From assembly GCA_016934075.1 (NCBI GenBank), contig JAFGTN010000664.1:1-37490 (forward strand): 37,490 nucleotides of DNA, in the 5' to 3' direction. Below, one piece after another: positions 16,436 to 23,912 of the stretch. Positions within the stretch are counted from its first letter, which is position 1. Each line of letters starts with the position of its first letter. Made by a program: the position numbers and the translations under genes. The notes beneath the pieces were generated by a model. That model made no database searches, had not been told where the DNA came from, and saw only the letters and a list, made by a program, of their open reading frames with translations. Source of the stretch: Pirellulales bacterium (lineage in GTDB: Bacteria > Planctomycetota > Planctomycetia > Pirellulales > Thermoguttaceae).

Positions 16436-17683
16436 ATGAGTAGCAATACTGCTTCGGACCGAACACGGCTGTGGACAAAAGATATGCAAAAAAAACATTT
16501 CGCTGACGAAGCATATATCGATACCGAGATCAACCTGTCGAGCCGTCCGGCCGCCGGCAACGAAATGAAGTACCTGCAACAGGCTCTGGATAGCGGTAAC
16601 CTCTCGGCTTTGATGGGCGGAAAAATGACGCCTCTTTTCGAACAAAATTTCGCCAGGATGCTCGGTTGTAAACATGCCGTGGCACTTAACACCTGCATGA
16701 GCGCGTTGCACTCGGCCGTAATCGCGGCCGGCGCCGGGGCGGGCAGCGAGGTGATCTGTGATTCGGTATATATATTCGGGGCAATGGCCGTTTTGTACAA
16801 CAACGCTATCCCCGTTTTTATCGATGTCGACGAGACCACCCACAACATGGATCCCGACAGGATCGAAGCCGCAATCACCGAACGAACCAAAGCCATCATC
16901 GTCACGCACGCTTGGGGATTGCCGGCCGAGATGGATCGGATCATGGCCGTGGCACGGAAGCACGACCTCATGGTGATCGAGGATTGTGCCGAAGCCGTGC
17001 TGGCAAGATACGACGGCAAATACACCGGCACCTGGGGAGATATCGGCTGTTTCAGCTTCCAGGCCAGCAAGCAGATGTCGCTGGGCGACGGCGGCATGGC
17101 CACCATGCAAGATGATGCCTTTTATAAAGCCGTGGCCAATTTCGCGCTGGCGCCCACATTTCTCTCGATCGCGCACACGTTGGACTACAACTATCGCATC
17201 AACGAACTCACGGCGGCCGTGGGACTTGCTCGGTTGGAAACGCTCGAAAAGGAGATCGGGCGATTGCTCGATAATGCCGGGCATTTCGATCAGGCAGTCG
17301 AGGGCTGCGATTGGATCACGCTGCAGCGCGGTCCGGAAAAAGCAGAGCACTCGTTTTACTACTGGGCCGGTAATTTTATCGACACCGACAATGGGCCCAG
17401 TTTAGATGAATTCACCCAAGCCCTGACCGAGTCCGAAGCCGCCACGCTCAGTGTGGGCTATACGAAGATGGCGGCATATGACCACCCATTGATCAAGAAC
17501 CGGGCCGCACAGGCCTTTACCGATCCGCGTAACAAGGATTTCGAATCGCTTTACGAAGCCGGCCGATGCCCGGTCGCTGAGCGGATAGTACCGCAGATAA
17601 TCCTCGGCTACACGATCGCGCCAGATGATACCGTTAAACGCGACGCTGAGAAGCTACACGAAGTTATTCGAAAACTGTCATAA
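16436..17683 (+). CDS. DegT/DnrJ/EryC1/StrS-type PLP aminotransferase
   Basis: A 415-residue sugar aminotransferase-family protein. The Schiff-base lysine is Lys212 in FQASKQMSLGDGGM. Asp183 in VIEDCAEA binds the pyridine nitrogen of PLP, and ALNTCMSALH is the phosphate-binding entry. Members transfer an amino group to keto-sugars, usually nucleotide-linked, or to inosose-like cyclitols. The typical partner is a Gfo/Idh/MocA dehydrogenase that makes the ketone, and one follows directly downstream, which supports a two-step conversion of a hydroxyl to an amine or the reverse. A strong GAGGAG lies upstream of the ATG and the gap to the previous gene is 15 bases. The substrate is not evident. 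Confidence 0.88.
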   Translation: MSSNTASDRTRLWTKDMQKKHFADEAYIDTEINLSSRPAAGNEMKYLQQALDSGNLSALMGGKMTPLFEQNFARMLGCKHAVALNTCMSALHSAVIAAGAGAGSEVICDSVYIFGAMAVLYNNAIPVFIDVDETTHNMDPDRIEAAITERTKAIIVTHAWGLPAEMDRIMAVARKHDLMVIEDCAEAVLARYDGKYTGTWGDIGCFSFQASKQMSLGDGGMATMQDDAFYKAVANFALAPTFLSIAHTLDYNYRINELTAAVGLARLETLEKEIGRLLDNAGHFDQAVEGCDWITLQRGPEKAEHSFYYWAGNFIDTDNGPSLDEFTQALTESEAATLSVGYTKMAAYDHPLIKNRAAQAFTDPRNKDFESLYEAGRCPVAERIVPQIILGYTIAPDDTVKRDAEKLHEVIRKLS

Positions 17684-17709
17684 GACATTTACTAAAGATT
17701 CGCATAATT

Positions 17710-17790
17710 GGGAGGGCGAAGCTCCTGCTGAGCTGCGAACATGGCTACCAAGCCGAACCGCTTCCGGCTCAGCAGGAGCTTCGCCCTCCC
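17710..17790. repeat. Perfect 24-bp inverted repeat of a dispersed planctomycete type
   Basis: Arms at 17710-17733 (starting gggagggcgaagctcctgct) and 17767-17790 are exact reverse complements, with a 33-base spacer. The sequence is like the gagggcgaagctcctgc elements I know as dispersed repeats in planctomycete genomes. It fills the gap between the aminotransferase gene and the third oxidoreductase gene, and falls before the true Shine-Dalgarno of the latter. It would form a very stable hairpin in the transcript. Confidence 0.85.
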
Positions 17791-17824
17791 TCTGCTGTTA
17801 TTACCAAGCAAAGGAGAGCCGAAA

Positions 17825-18907
17825 GTGGACGATATTCGTTTAGGCGTGATTGGGTACGGGTTCCGCGGCGCGGGGCTTCTGGGCATGGCACGGAGTGTGG
17901 AACGGTTGCAGCCGACCGCCGTTTGCGACGAAACCCAAGCAGCAAGAGATCAAGCCAAGGCCGACTTTCCCGAGGTGGCTCTGTTCGACGATCCTCTGTC
18001 GATGATTACTTCCGGCTCGATCGACGCGGTCATGGTTGAAACACCTCCCATGTCGCATGCGGACCAGGCCATCGCGGCTTTAGAGAACAACATACACGTG
18101 CTTTCCGACGTTCCGGCAATTCACTCTCTCGACGAAGTCGGCCCGCTTTGGGAAGCAGCCGAAAAGAGCACAACGATCTATATGTTCGGCGCTACGGCAA
18201 ATTATTTCGGCTTCGTGCAAACCTGCAGCGATCTTATCGCGAAAGGACTCTTGGGCAAGCCGTTCTATCTCGAGGCCGAGTATATCCACGACCTGCGGGA
18301 GTTTTCCAAAACCACGCCTTGGCGAATCGGGTACGAACCCATCCGCTATTGCACGCATTCGCTAGGCCCGCTGCTGGAATGGTTGGGCAAGGAACTGGTC
18401 ACGGTCTCTTGCTTCGGCTCCGGCAGCCACATCGACAAAGATGCCGGCGATGATGCCATGCTGGCCATGTTTCGGACCGAGTCGGGCGAACTCGTCAAAT
18501 TGATGGTCAGCTTCTCCAACAGCAACTCTTTCGGACGACACCATTACCTTTGCCACGCCACGCATGGAACCTTCGAATGCACATGGCCGCTGACTGGAGA
18601 AGAACCTAAAGTCTCGTTCTCTTCGAACAATATCTACGGGTTCGAAAAAACGATCAACCTGGTGGTTTCGTCGGGACGGCCGGAACACGCGACCATGGAA
18701 AACCTCAGTGGGCACGGTTCGCTGGACTATGCCACGCTGGTGGATTTCGTAAAAGCCATCGACGGGGAGCCTTGCAGCCTGGGGCTGCAACAGGCGTTTC
18801 GGATGACGCTGCCGGGGCTCTACGCGCTCGAATCGGCCGTAAATGGTGGGCGAGTAACGAAAATCAAGTATCCGTGGAGTAGAAACGGACCGGACTGCTT
18901 TTCCTGA
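17825..18907 (+). CDS. Gfo/Idh/MocA-family oxidoreductase (third copy, cytoplasmic)
   Basis: A 360-residue NAD(P)-binding protein with Rossmann motif GVIGYGFRG close to the N-terminus and no export signal, unlike the two TAT-exported copies. EYIHDLRE, CTHSLGPLLEWL and HGSLDYATL resemble the GH109-like branch more than classic sugar dehydrogenases, and SDVPA replaces EKP. The start is GTG at 17825 with GGAG 8 bases upstream. An in-frame ATG at 17741 lies inside the inverted repeat and would give 28 non-homologous residues, so I reject it. With the preceding aminotransferase it could act on a ketosugar or amino-sugar in the cytoplasm. The reaction is uncertain. Confidence 0.85.
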   Translation: MDDIRLGVIGYGFRGAGLLGMARSVERLQPTAVCDETQAARDQAKADFPEVALFDDPLSMITSGSIDAVMVETPPMSHADQAIAALENNIHVLSDVPAIHSLDEVGPLWEAAEKSTTIYMFGATANYFGFVQTCSDLIAKGLLGKPFYLEAEYIHDLREFSKTTPWRIGYEPIRYCTHSLGPLLEWLGKELVTVSCFGSGSHIDKDAGDDAMLAMFRTESGELVKLMVSFSNSNSFGRHHYLCHATHGTFECTWPLTGEEPKVSFSSNNIYGFEKTINLVVSSGRPEHATMENLSGHGSLDYATLVDFVKAIDGEPCSLGLQQAFRMTLPGLYALESAVNGGRVTKIKYPWSRNGPDCFS

Positions 18908-18927
18908 CTTTTTCGGCAAAACATACG

Positions 18928-19006
18928 ATACTAACCCGAAACGCAAGCGAAGGGGAATGCGGAGTTTATGTAGGTTCCTCCCTTCGCTCGCGCTTCGGGT
19001 TAGTAT
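18928..19006. repeat. Paired actaaccc-type planctomycete repeat (copy C)
   Basis: The left arm begins atactaacccgaaacgcaag at 18928 and the right arm ends gcgcttcgggttagtat at 19006. The arms are reverse complements with two or three mismatches over about 28 bp. It lies between the convergent third oxidoreductase and hydrolase genes, and its hairpin could serve as a bidirectional terminator, although no T run is present. Confidence 0.85.
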
Positions 19007-19009
19007 TAT

Positions 19010-21403
19010 CTATCGCCCCGTTGAACATTCCACCTTCGCCCAAAACGGGTGCTGGCGATCCGCCCTCGTGCGGGCGTCTTCTAACAGAACTTCAATTTCC
19101 GGACGGATGAATGGTTGTTTGGAGTTGGCTCGCTTGCCGTTGACGGATATTTTAACGCGGCGGTCCATGTCGAGGATCTCGGGCGAGAGCCAAACTGTTA
19201 CCTGCTTGGCGCCGGTGCGAACCGAGACACCGTTTGTGGCTGTGATCATGGCCTCGGTCGGTGCAGGGATCGTGTTTCTCGGTGGCGGCCATTTTTCTGG
19301 AGCGACCATGGCTTTAGGCGGCATGCCGTACATTTCCACCCACCAGAAGAAATTATCCCAGGGACGCATCGATACGACTTTGAACTTTTTGGGGAAGAAG
19401 TCGCGGCGATGGGGCGCCATCCAGTCGAAGATACGTTGAATTTCTTCCTGAAAATGCTCACGTCCGCGCCCTTGGTATTCGACTACGGTGGCGTCGAAGC
19501 CGCGGATCAAGTATCTGTCCAGATCGCGAGCATTTTCGATGATCCAGCGGGCATCTTTCTCGCCACCTACGAAATAAAGAGGCAAGTTGCGTGCATTCTC
19601 CCAATACTGGGGGCAGTAACAACGTGACCATGCCGTGATGGGTACCACGCCCGCCCACAGGTCCGGATGGGCAAGACCGATGTCCCATGCCGCGTCACCG
19701 CCGGTGGAATGACCGCTGAGAAAAACGCGATCGGTATCGATGGAAAAATGCCGGCAGGCATCGCGCAGGCTGTTTAGCACGGCGGCGTGTTCGTAGTCGG
19801 AATAACCATAGCGTTTTTCATGGCTCCGGTTCCATTGCGGAGCCACGACGATATATCCTCGGCGCGTGGCCTGGCCTCTGCGTTGCCTTTTTTCATTTTT
19901 CGGCCAGGGGCCGGCCCACCAGTCCAACTGCATTTCGGGCGTGCCGGCCGGGCCATGCAAGGTGACGATGGTTGGATAGTGCCGATATGGATCATACTCG
20001 GGCGGCAATTGCACCAGGTAACGGACCAGATGTTCTTTTGTAACTCCGGTAACTTCTAGTTCAAAGAAGCCGGGCTTGTCATCAATAGGCGGAGGTAATT
20101 CACCGGGCGGCTTCATGTGCTTGAGCAACAAGTCGATCAGTTTCGGTGAAGAAGCCTCTTGTGATTGCATGCCGCGAATCCTTTCATGACGGCTAAGCGT
20201 TTGCGTATCGTTGAGGTATTCACGGACAATATCGCGAGTTTCGTAGGCGGAAATAGCCGTGGGCAAGTTGGGGGTGGCGGCGTTCGAGCCCAATAGCCAG
20301 CCGCTGATGGCGATGGCCAGCTTTTCGGTGGGCAACATCTCCTTGTCATCCTTGGCCAGGCGGAAGGCGGTCATGCGGCCCAGGGTGTTGATGTTCATCT
20401 CGGCATCGATCTCGCCCACAATTGGACCGAGTTGCTTTTTCAACACTTCGTCTTTTACCTGCCCGACGAGTTCCTTCAAAGCAGAGATCACCTGGTTGCG
20501 CTGGCCGATCTGTTCTTTATATTTGCCGATGTTTTCGTTGACTTCTTGAAGAATTTCACCGGCCACGCCATCGGTGGGGAATTCTTTCAACATACCCAGC
20601 ACAAGCGCGTGTTGGCCGGCGGCACGGCGTCGCTCCAATTCGTCGAGTATTCGCCGGGCGCTAAGTTGCTTGATGCCGCGAAGCGAACTGCTGATATCGT
20701 CCTTAACCTGTTGATCCTTGCCGTGCACAAGCAAGGCCGATTCGAGCACCTTGGCGGCGTCTTCGTAGCGCTGCATCTGCAAATAGAAACGGGCAACCTT
20801 CTTGACATGATCGAGCGTATCGCTGCCGGGCTGTTTTGCGAACATGGCTTCCAGGGACGCCGTGGGTATGGAACTCGGCGCGATGCGCATATCCCATATA
20901 TGCGAAATACCTTCGACCTTGGCCCAATTCGGCGTCAACTCGGTTATGCCTTGGATCACGTCCAGGGGGCCGTCGCGACCGCGCATGGTGAACGTGCGGC
21001 GACCATATTCGTCGAATGGTTCAATACGGATGATGGGACCGACATTATATATACGCTGTCCGGCACCCTTGACACGCTGCCAGATCTCGAACTTTTCGGG
21101 CGGAGAAACAGAACTCTTGTCGAGGAACTCACGGACGAGACGCTTGGAGAGGAACGTACGGCGGAGACCGTCATCCAGTGCCATAATCGGACGCGCGGGC
21201 CGCGCCCCATCGGACCCCGTGGGGGCAGGCACTTCGGCCAAACCGGCCAAGGGCACATAATCGCCTTGTAAACGCAAGCCGTTTTTAAGAACAACCTCGG
21301 CCGCCGAAGCCCGGTGAACTGGAACCCAGTCGGAGATGTAAGCCGTTATAAAACAAGCGGAGATCGCGAAAAATGTTATTGAACGGTGCGTTGAACGTTC
21401 CAT
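19010..21403 (-). CDS. Exported alpha/beta-hydrolase (esterase or peptidase-like) with long N-terminal region
   Basis: A 797-residue protein with a signal peptide (ERSTHRSITFFAISACFITA, Ala cleavage region near residue 34). Residues about 40-450 are a helical, unassigned region that may bind partners. Residues about 470-730 are an alpha/beta-hydrolase of the esterase/prolyl-oligopeptidase type: the nucleophile Ser566 is in SGHSTGGDAAWD, and the candidate acid and base lie in GGEKDARW and GREHFQEE. The C-terminus adds a small beta-domain. It probably hydrolyses an ester or peptide in the periplasm. A start at 21466 is possible in frame, but the ATG at 21403 begins the signal peptide. The 3' end reaches the paired repeat shared with the convergent gene. 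Confidence 0.85.
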   Translation of the reverse strand: MERSTHRSITFFAISACFITAYISDWVPVHRASAAEVVLKNGLRLQGDYVPLAGLAEVPAPTGSDGARPARPIMALDDGLRRTFLSKRLVREFLDKSSVSPPEKFEIWQRVKGAGQRIYNVGPIIRIEPFDEYGRRTFTMRGRDGPLDVIQGITELTPNWAKVEGISHIWDMRIAPSSIPTASLEAMFAKQPGSDTLDHVKKVARFYLQMQRYEDAAKVLESALLVHGKDQQVKDDISSSLRGIKQLSARRILDELERRRAAGQHALVLGMLKEFPTDGVAGEILQEVNENIGKYKEQIGQRNQVISALKELVGQVKDEVLKKQLGPIVGEIDAEMNINTLGRMTAFRLAKDDKEMLPTEKLAIAISGWLLGSNAATPNLPTAISAYETRDIVREYLNDTQTLSRHERIRGMQSQEASSPKLIDLLLKHMKPPGELPPPIDDKPGFFELEVTGVTKEHLVRYLVQLPPEYDPYRHYPTIVTLHGPAGTPEMQLDWWAGPWPKNEKRQRRGQATRRGYIVVAPQWNRSHEKRYGYSDYEHAAVLNSLRDACRHFSIDTDRVFLSGHSTGGDAAWDIGLAHPDLWAGVVPITAWSRCYCPQYWENARNLPLYFVGGEKDARWIIENARDLDRYLIRGFDATVVEYQGRGREHFQEEIQRIFDWMAPHRRDFFPKKFKVVSMRPWDNFFWWVEMYGMPPKAMVAPEKWPPPRNTIPAPTEAMITATNGVSVRTGAKQVTVWLSPEILDMDRRVKISVNGKRANSKQPFIRPEIEVLLEDARTRADRQHPFWAKVECSTGR

Positions 21404-21481
21404 CTGAGCTTGGTTTGCAAATGACTTATGGTGACAGGACCTGTTTACATACCCCCTGTGGTGCATACATATATTGTACTA

Positions 21482-21808
21482 CTAACATCCGAAATTGCGA
21501 CAAAGATGCAATGTTTGCTCGCATTTATGCCGCCAACCGGTATTTTCCCAATGCGTCGGGGTACGATAATCACGCTTATGAGGGCAATAAGAACAGCCGT
21601 AGGCTTTGGCAGTCCAGACGGGACTGCCATAGCGATTCAAGTACTCGTACCATTCCCCATGCTTCGGATCGTGGAAATGGTCGAAAGTGTAATGATGCAC
21701 ATCTTCGTACTGGCATCCCACACCTCCACATTCCGCACAAATCCAAGCCAGCAGCAGGATGCATAGTGCTTTGCTGTGGGGCCACCACAAAAGTTGTATC
21801 AACAGCAT
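21482..21808 (-). CDS. Possible small Cys-rich exported protein, unrecognised
   Basis: A 108-residue frame starting with a hydrophobic leader (LLIQLLWW, then ALCILLLAWICAECGG) and continuing with a polar, Cys/His/Tyr/Trp-rich body (CSYCPHKR, HKCEQTLHLCRNFGC). The leader looks like a signal peptide, and nine cysteines suggest disulfides or metal binding. No family is recognised. No Shine-Dalgarno precedes the ATG. The opposite strand is also open (21373-21837), but its translation has no leader and unnatural composition, so I favour this strand. It diverges from the radical SAM gene. Confidence 0.45.
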   Translation of the reverse strand: MLLIQLLWWPHSKALCILLLAWICAECGGVGCQYEDVHHYTFDHFHDPKHGEWYEYLNRYGSPVWTAKAYGCSYCPHKRDYRTPTHWENTGWRHKCEQTLHLCRNFGC

Positions 21809-21882
21809 TGCAACAGTATGATATAGATTTGGTCTGACAATTCCCCTCTAGTGGCTAGACGCCGCAAGTACACAGGGCAACA

Positions 21883-23160
21883 ATGCTTTTTCGACTGGCT
21901 TGGCGATTATTCACGGAAATTTCACCACGGCTTGCAATTAAAGCCGGTTGGCTGTGGGTATATAAGGGCATGGGTGCTGTTCGTGCCTATCGCCGGCGTC
22001 TGCTTCGTGGGGAAGTATTTCCTCCGTTTTTGTTTTTGGCACTCACAAACGCCTGCAATCTTCGTTGCCACGGCTGCTGGATCGAGAGTCGGGGCGAGAA
22101 ACACAGCCTCGACAGCGAGGATGTCGATCGAGTGATTGCGGCCGGGAAGAGGCAGGGATCATATTTCTATACGCTATTGGGTGGCGAGCCGATGATCTAC
22201 GAAGGGCTTTGGGAATTGATCGCCCGCCATCCGGATTGCTATTTCCAGATCATCACAAACGGTATGTTCCATGACGAAGGTAATGTCGAACGGATACGCA
22301 AATTAGGTAACGTTACGCCGTTGGTAAGCATAGACGGCATGGCGGCCAGCAACGATGACCGACGCGGGCCGGATGTATTTGAAGCGGCCGTCGCAGGTAT
22401 GCGCCGTCTCAAACAGCGCAAAATCCTTTTCGGAGTAGCCACAACCATGACCAGCCGGAACATGGAAGAGGTACTCAGCGACGAGTATGTGCGGTTCATT
22501 ATTGAACAAGGAGCCATGTATCTATGGTTCTATGTCTTCCGGCCGGTGGGCGCCGATCCGTCTCCACACTATTGTGTCGGTCGCGAGCAGATGATAGAGT
22601 TGCGACGTCGCTTACTGGAATTGCGACGACGTCACCCGATTATGCTGATCGACACGTATTGGAACGCTCGTGGCGAGGCCGTTTGTCCGGCGGCTTTGGG
22701 CATGGGATACCACATTGGACCTCGGGGCAGTATAGAGGCGTGCCCACCACTTTCGTTTGCTTGCGAAACGATCCACGCCGAGGCGGAAAAGGGGTCAGGC
22801 ACCTTTTGCCGGAACGGCCCGGATGGTGCTTCGCACAAAAGGTGCCTGACACCTTTTCCGCCCAACGACAATGACAACCTGTTCGACACGATAAATCAGA
22901 GCGAATTCCTCCGCGGCTTTTCTAAATTTGTAAACGAGCGAACCCGCGGCTGCGTAATCCTCGAACACCCGCAGGAACTGGTCGAGTTTCTCAAAGCATC
23001 TGGCGTAAAAGACTACAGCGGCCGCGACGCCCTGGCCGAACTGGCTGCCGGAACGCCCCGAGGCAGCCACGACATGAAAGGCGAGGAGATACCGGAAGAT
23101 TACTGGGTTTATCGGTTTCTTAAAAACCAGTTGTTCTTCGGTATGAGCGGTTACGGTTAA
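21883..23160 (+). CDS. Radical SAM protein with SPASM/twitch-like C-terminal region
   Basis: A 425-residue radical SAM enzyme. The 4Fe-4S motif CNLRCHGC uses Cys58, Cys62 and Cys65, and LGGEPM is the usual SAM-contacting GGE segment. Further Cys in CPAALGMG, GSIEACPPLSFAC and RGCVILEHP look like ligands of an auxiliary cluster of SPASM or twitch type. The reaction is unknown. The CX3CX2C context does not match HpnH of hopanoid synthesis, despite the hpnE gene nearby. The segment from residue 301 to 327 is encoded by an 81-bp palindromic repeat and appears inserted in frame; the frame is kept. AGGG lies 5 bases before the ATG. The stop overlaps that of the convergent gene by 4 bases. Confidence 0.88.
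   Translation: MLFRLAWRLFTEISPRLAIKAGWLWVYKGMGAVRAYRRRLLRGEVFPPFLFLALTNACNLRCHGCWIESRGEKHSLDSEDVDRVIAAGKRQGSYFYTLLGGEPMIYEGLWELIARHPDCYFQIITNGMFHDEGNVERIRKLGNVTPLVSIDGMAASNDDRRGPDVFEAAVAGMRRLKQRKILFGVATTMTSRNMEEVLSDEYVRFIIEQGAMYLWFYVFRPVGADPSPHYCVGREQMIELRRRLLELRRRHPIMLIDTYWNARGEAVCPAALGMGYHIGPRGSIEACPPLSFACETIHAEAEKGSGTFCRNGPDGASHKRCLTPFPPNDNDNLFDTINQSEFLRGFSKFVNERTRGCVILEHPQELVEFLKASGVKDYSGRDALAELAAGTPRGSHDMKGEEIPEDYWVYRFLKNQLFFGMSGYG
22782..22862. repeat. Palindromic repeat inside the radical SAM coding region
   Basis: Arms of 27 bp at 22782-22808 and 22836-22862 are reverse complements with one mismatch; the core is aaaaggtgtcaggcacctttt, here split by a 27-base loop. The whole element is 81 bp, exactly 27 codons, so it preserves the reading frame. 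Similar ggtgtcaggcacctttt palindromes are dispersed in planctomycete genomes. Confidence 0.85.
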
Positions 23161-23639
23161 TCGGAGATGGGTAATTTACCTTCTTTTTGAAGGATTTTAC
23201 GAAGCGAATTGTCTAAGTCATTGATTTTAAGATTAAAAAAAACGGATTGACCGGATTCCGCTAAAAGAAATAAATCTTCATCAAGGTATTCCCAAGTTAT
23301 AAACTGGTCCTGGAAACCAGAATCGAACGCGATTTTCTGGCCTCTGTGTATAGTTTCCTCGGCGGAAATCTCCCCAATGAGAAATTTTTTTATGACTTCA
23401 CGTTCTTGCCATTCAAGGATGAACATAGTCGTAATATCATCCGCTTCGATCCCAAGTTCTGACAAGATGCACTCTATACACCGATTTCTATTTTGCCAAT
23501 GCATGTCAGGACATCCGAGCAACTGAACAACAGAATCTGATTCATGCCCCGCGTTCAATAGATGTTCGGCCCAGGCAAAATAGTGCTCAGGATCGAGGAA
23601 ATGAAATCTTCTTCGATACAGAAATGTCAAAGTATCCAT
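23157..23639 (-). CDS. Hypothetical cytoplasmic protein
   Basis: A 160-residue acidic protein with no signal or membrane segment and no family I recognise. The N-terminal half is helical (FHFLDPEHYFAWAEHLLNAG) and the middle is rich in Glu, Asp and Ile. Its AT-richer codon use and size recall small immunity or regulatory proteins, which is only an impression. Two ATG codons are in frame, at 23645 and 23639; AAAGGAG lies 7 bases before the second and only 1 base before the first, so 23639 is the start. It is convergent with the radical SAM gene, and their stop codons share a ttaa. Confidence 0.75.
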   Translation of the reverse strand: MDTLTFLYRRRFHFLDPEHYFAWAEHLLNAGHESDSVVQLLGCPDMHWQNRNRCIECILSELGIEADDITTMFILEWQEREVIKKFLIGEISAEETIHRGQKIAFDSGFQDQFITWEYLDEDLFLLAESGQSVFFNLKINDLDNSLRKILQKEGKLPISD

Positions 23640-23823
23640 TAACATGCTCCTTTACGAAAATTGTATAGGATCCTTTGCTCATATCAACAAGATCACATGC
23701 CAATCTGGCAAAATAGAGAAGAGGAACCTGTATTTTGTGTCCTCAGCAAATTCCCCCTGCACAATTCACTCTTTGCGGCTTGGTGCCTTTGCGTGAGGCC
23801 TTCCCTCGGATTATTAGCGAAGC

Positions 23824-23901
23824 ATACTAACCCGAAGCGCAAGCGAGGTGGGCCAGTGTGTTGTTTGCCGATCTTCTCTCGCTCGCGCTTCGGGTTAGTA
23901 T
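23824..23901. repeat. Paired actaaccc-type planctomycete repeat (copy D)
   Basis: The left arm begins atactaacccgaagcgcaag at 23824 and the right arm ends cgcttcgggttagtat at 23901. The arms are near-perfect reverse complements over about 25 bp. It sits between the promoter side of the hypothetical gene and the 3' end of hpnE. The plus-strand frame through the left arm translates to TNPKRKRGG, a peptide I know from spurious planctomycete ORF calls. The remainder of the 23640-23912 gap shows no gene. Confidence 0.85.
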
Positions 23902-23912
23902 TTAATGCGAAA

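Noticed and set aside
17741-17824. ATG start of the third oxidoreductase inside the inverted repeat
   Set aside because: The 28 extra residues are encoded by the repeat; GTG at 17825 has a proper Shine-Dalgarno and begins directly at the Rossmann strand.
21373-21837. 154-codon plus-strand frame between hydrolase and radical SAM genes
   Set aside because: It has no signal, no Shine-Dalgarno and unnatural composition; the opposite strand has a leader-like start.
21883-23160. Radical SAM gene as hpnH of hopanoid synthesis
   Set aside because: The cluster-binding motif CNLRCHGC and the SPASM-like Cys pattern do not match HpnH; proximity to hpnE is not enough.
3217-23901. Repeated sequences as a CRISPR array
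   Set aside because: The copies are scattered singly between genes many kilobases apart, with no regular spacers and no cas genes.
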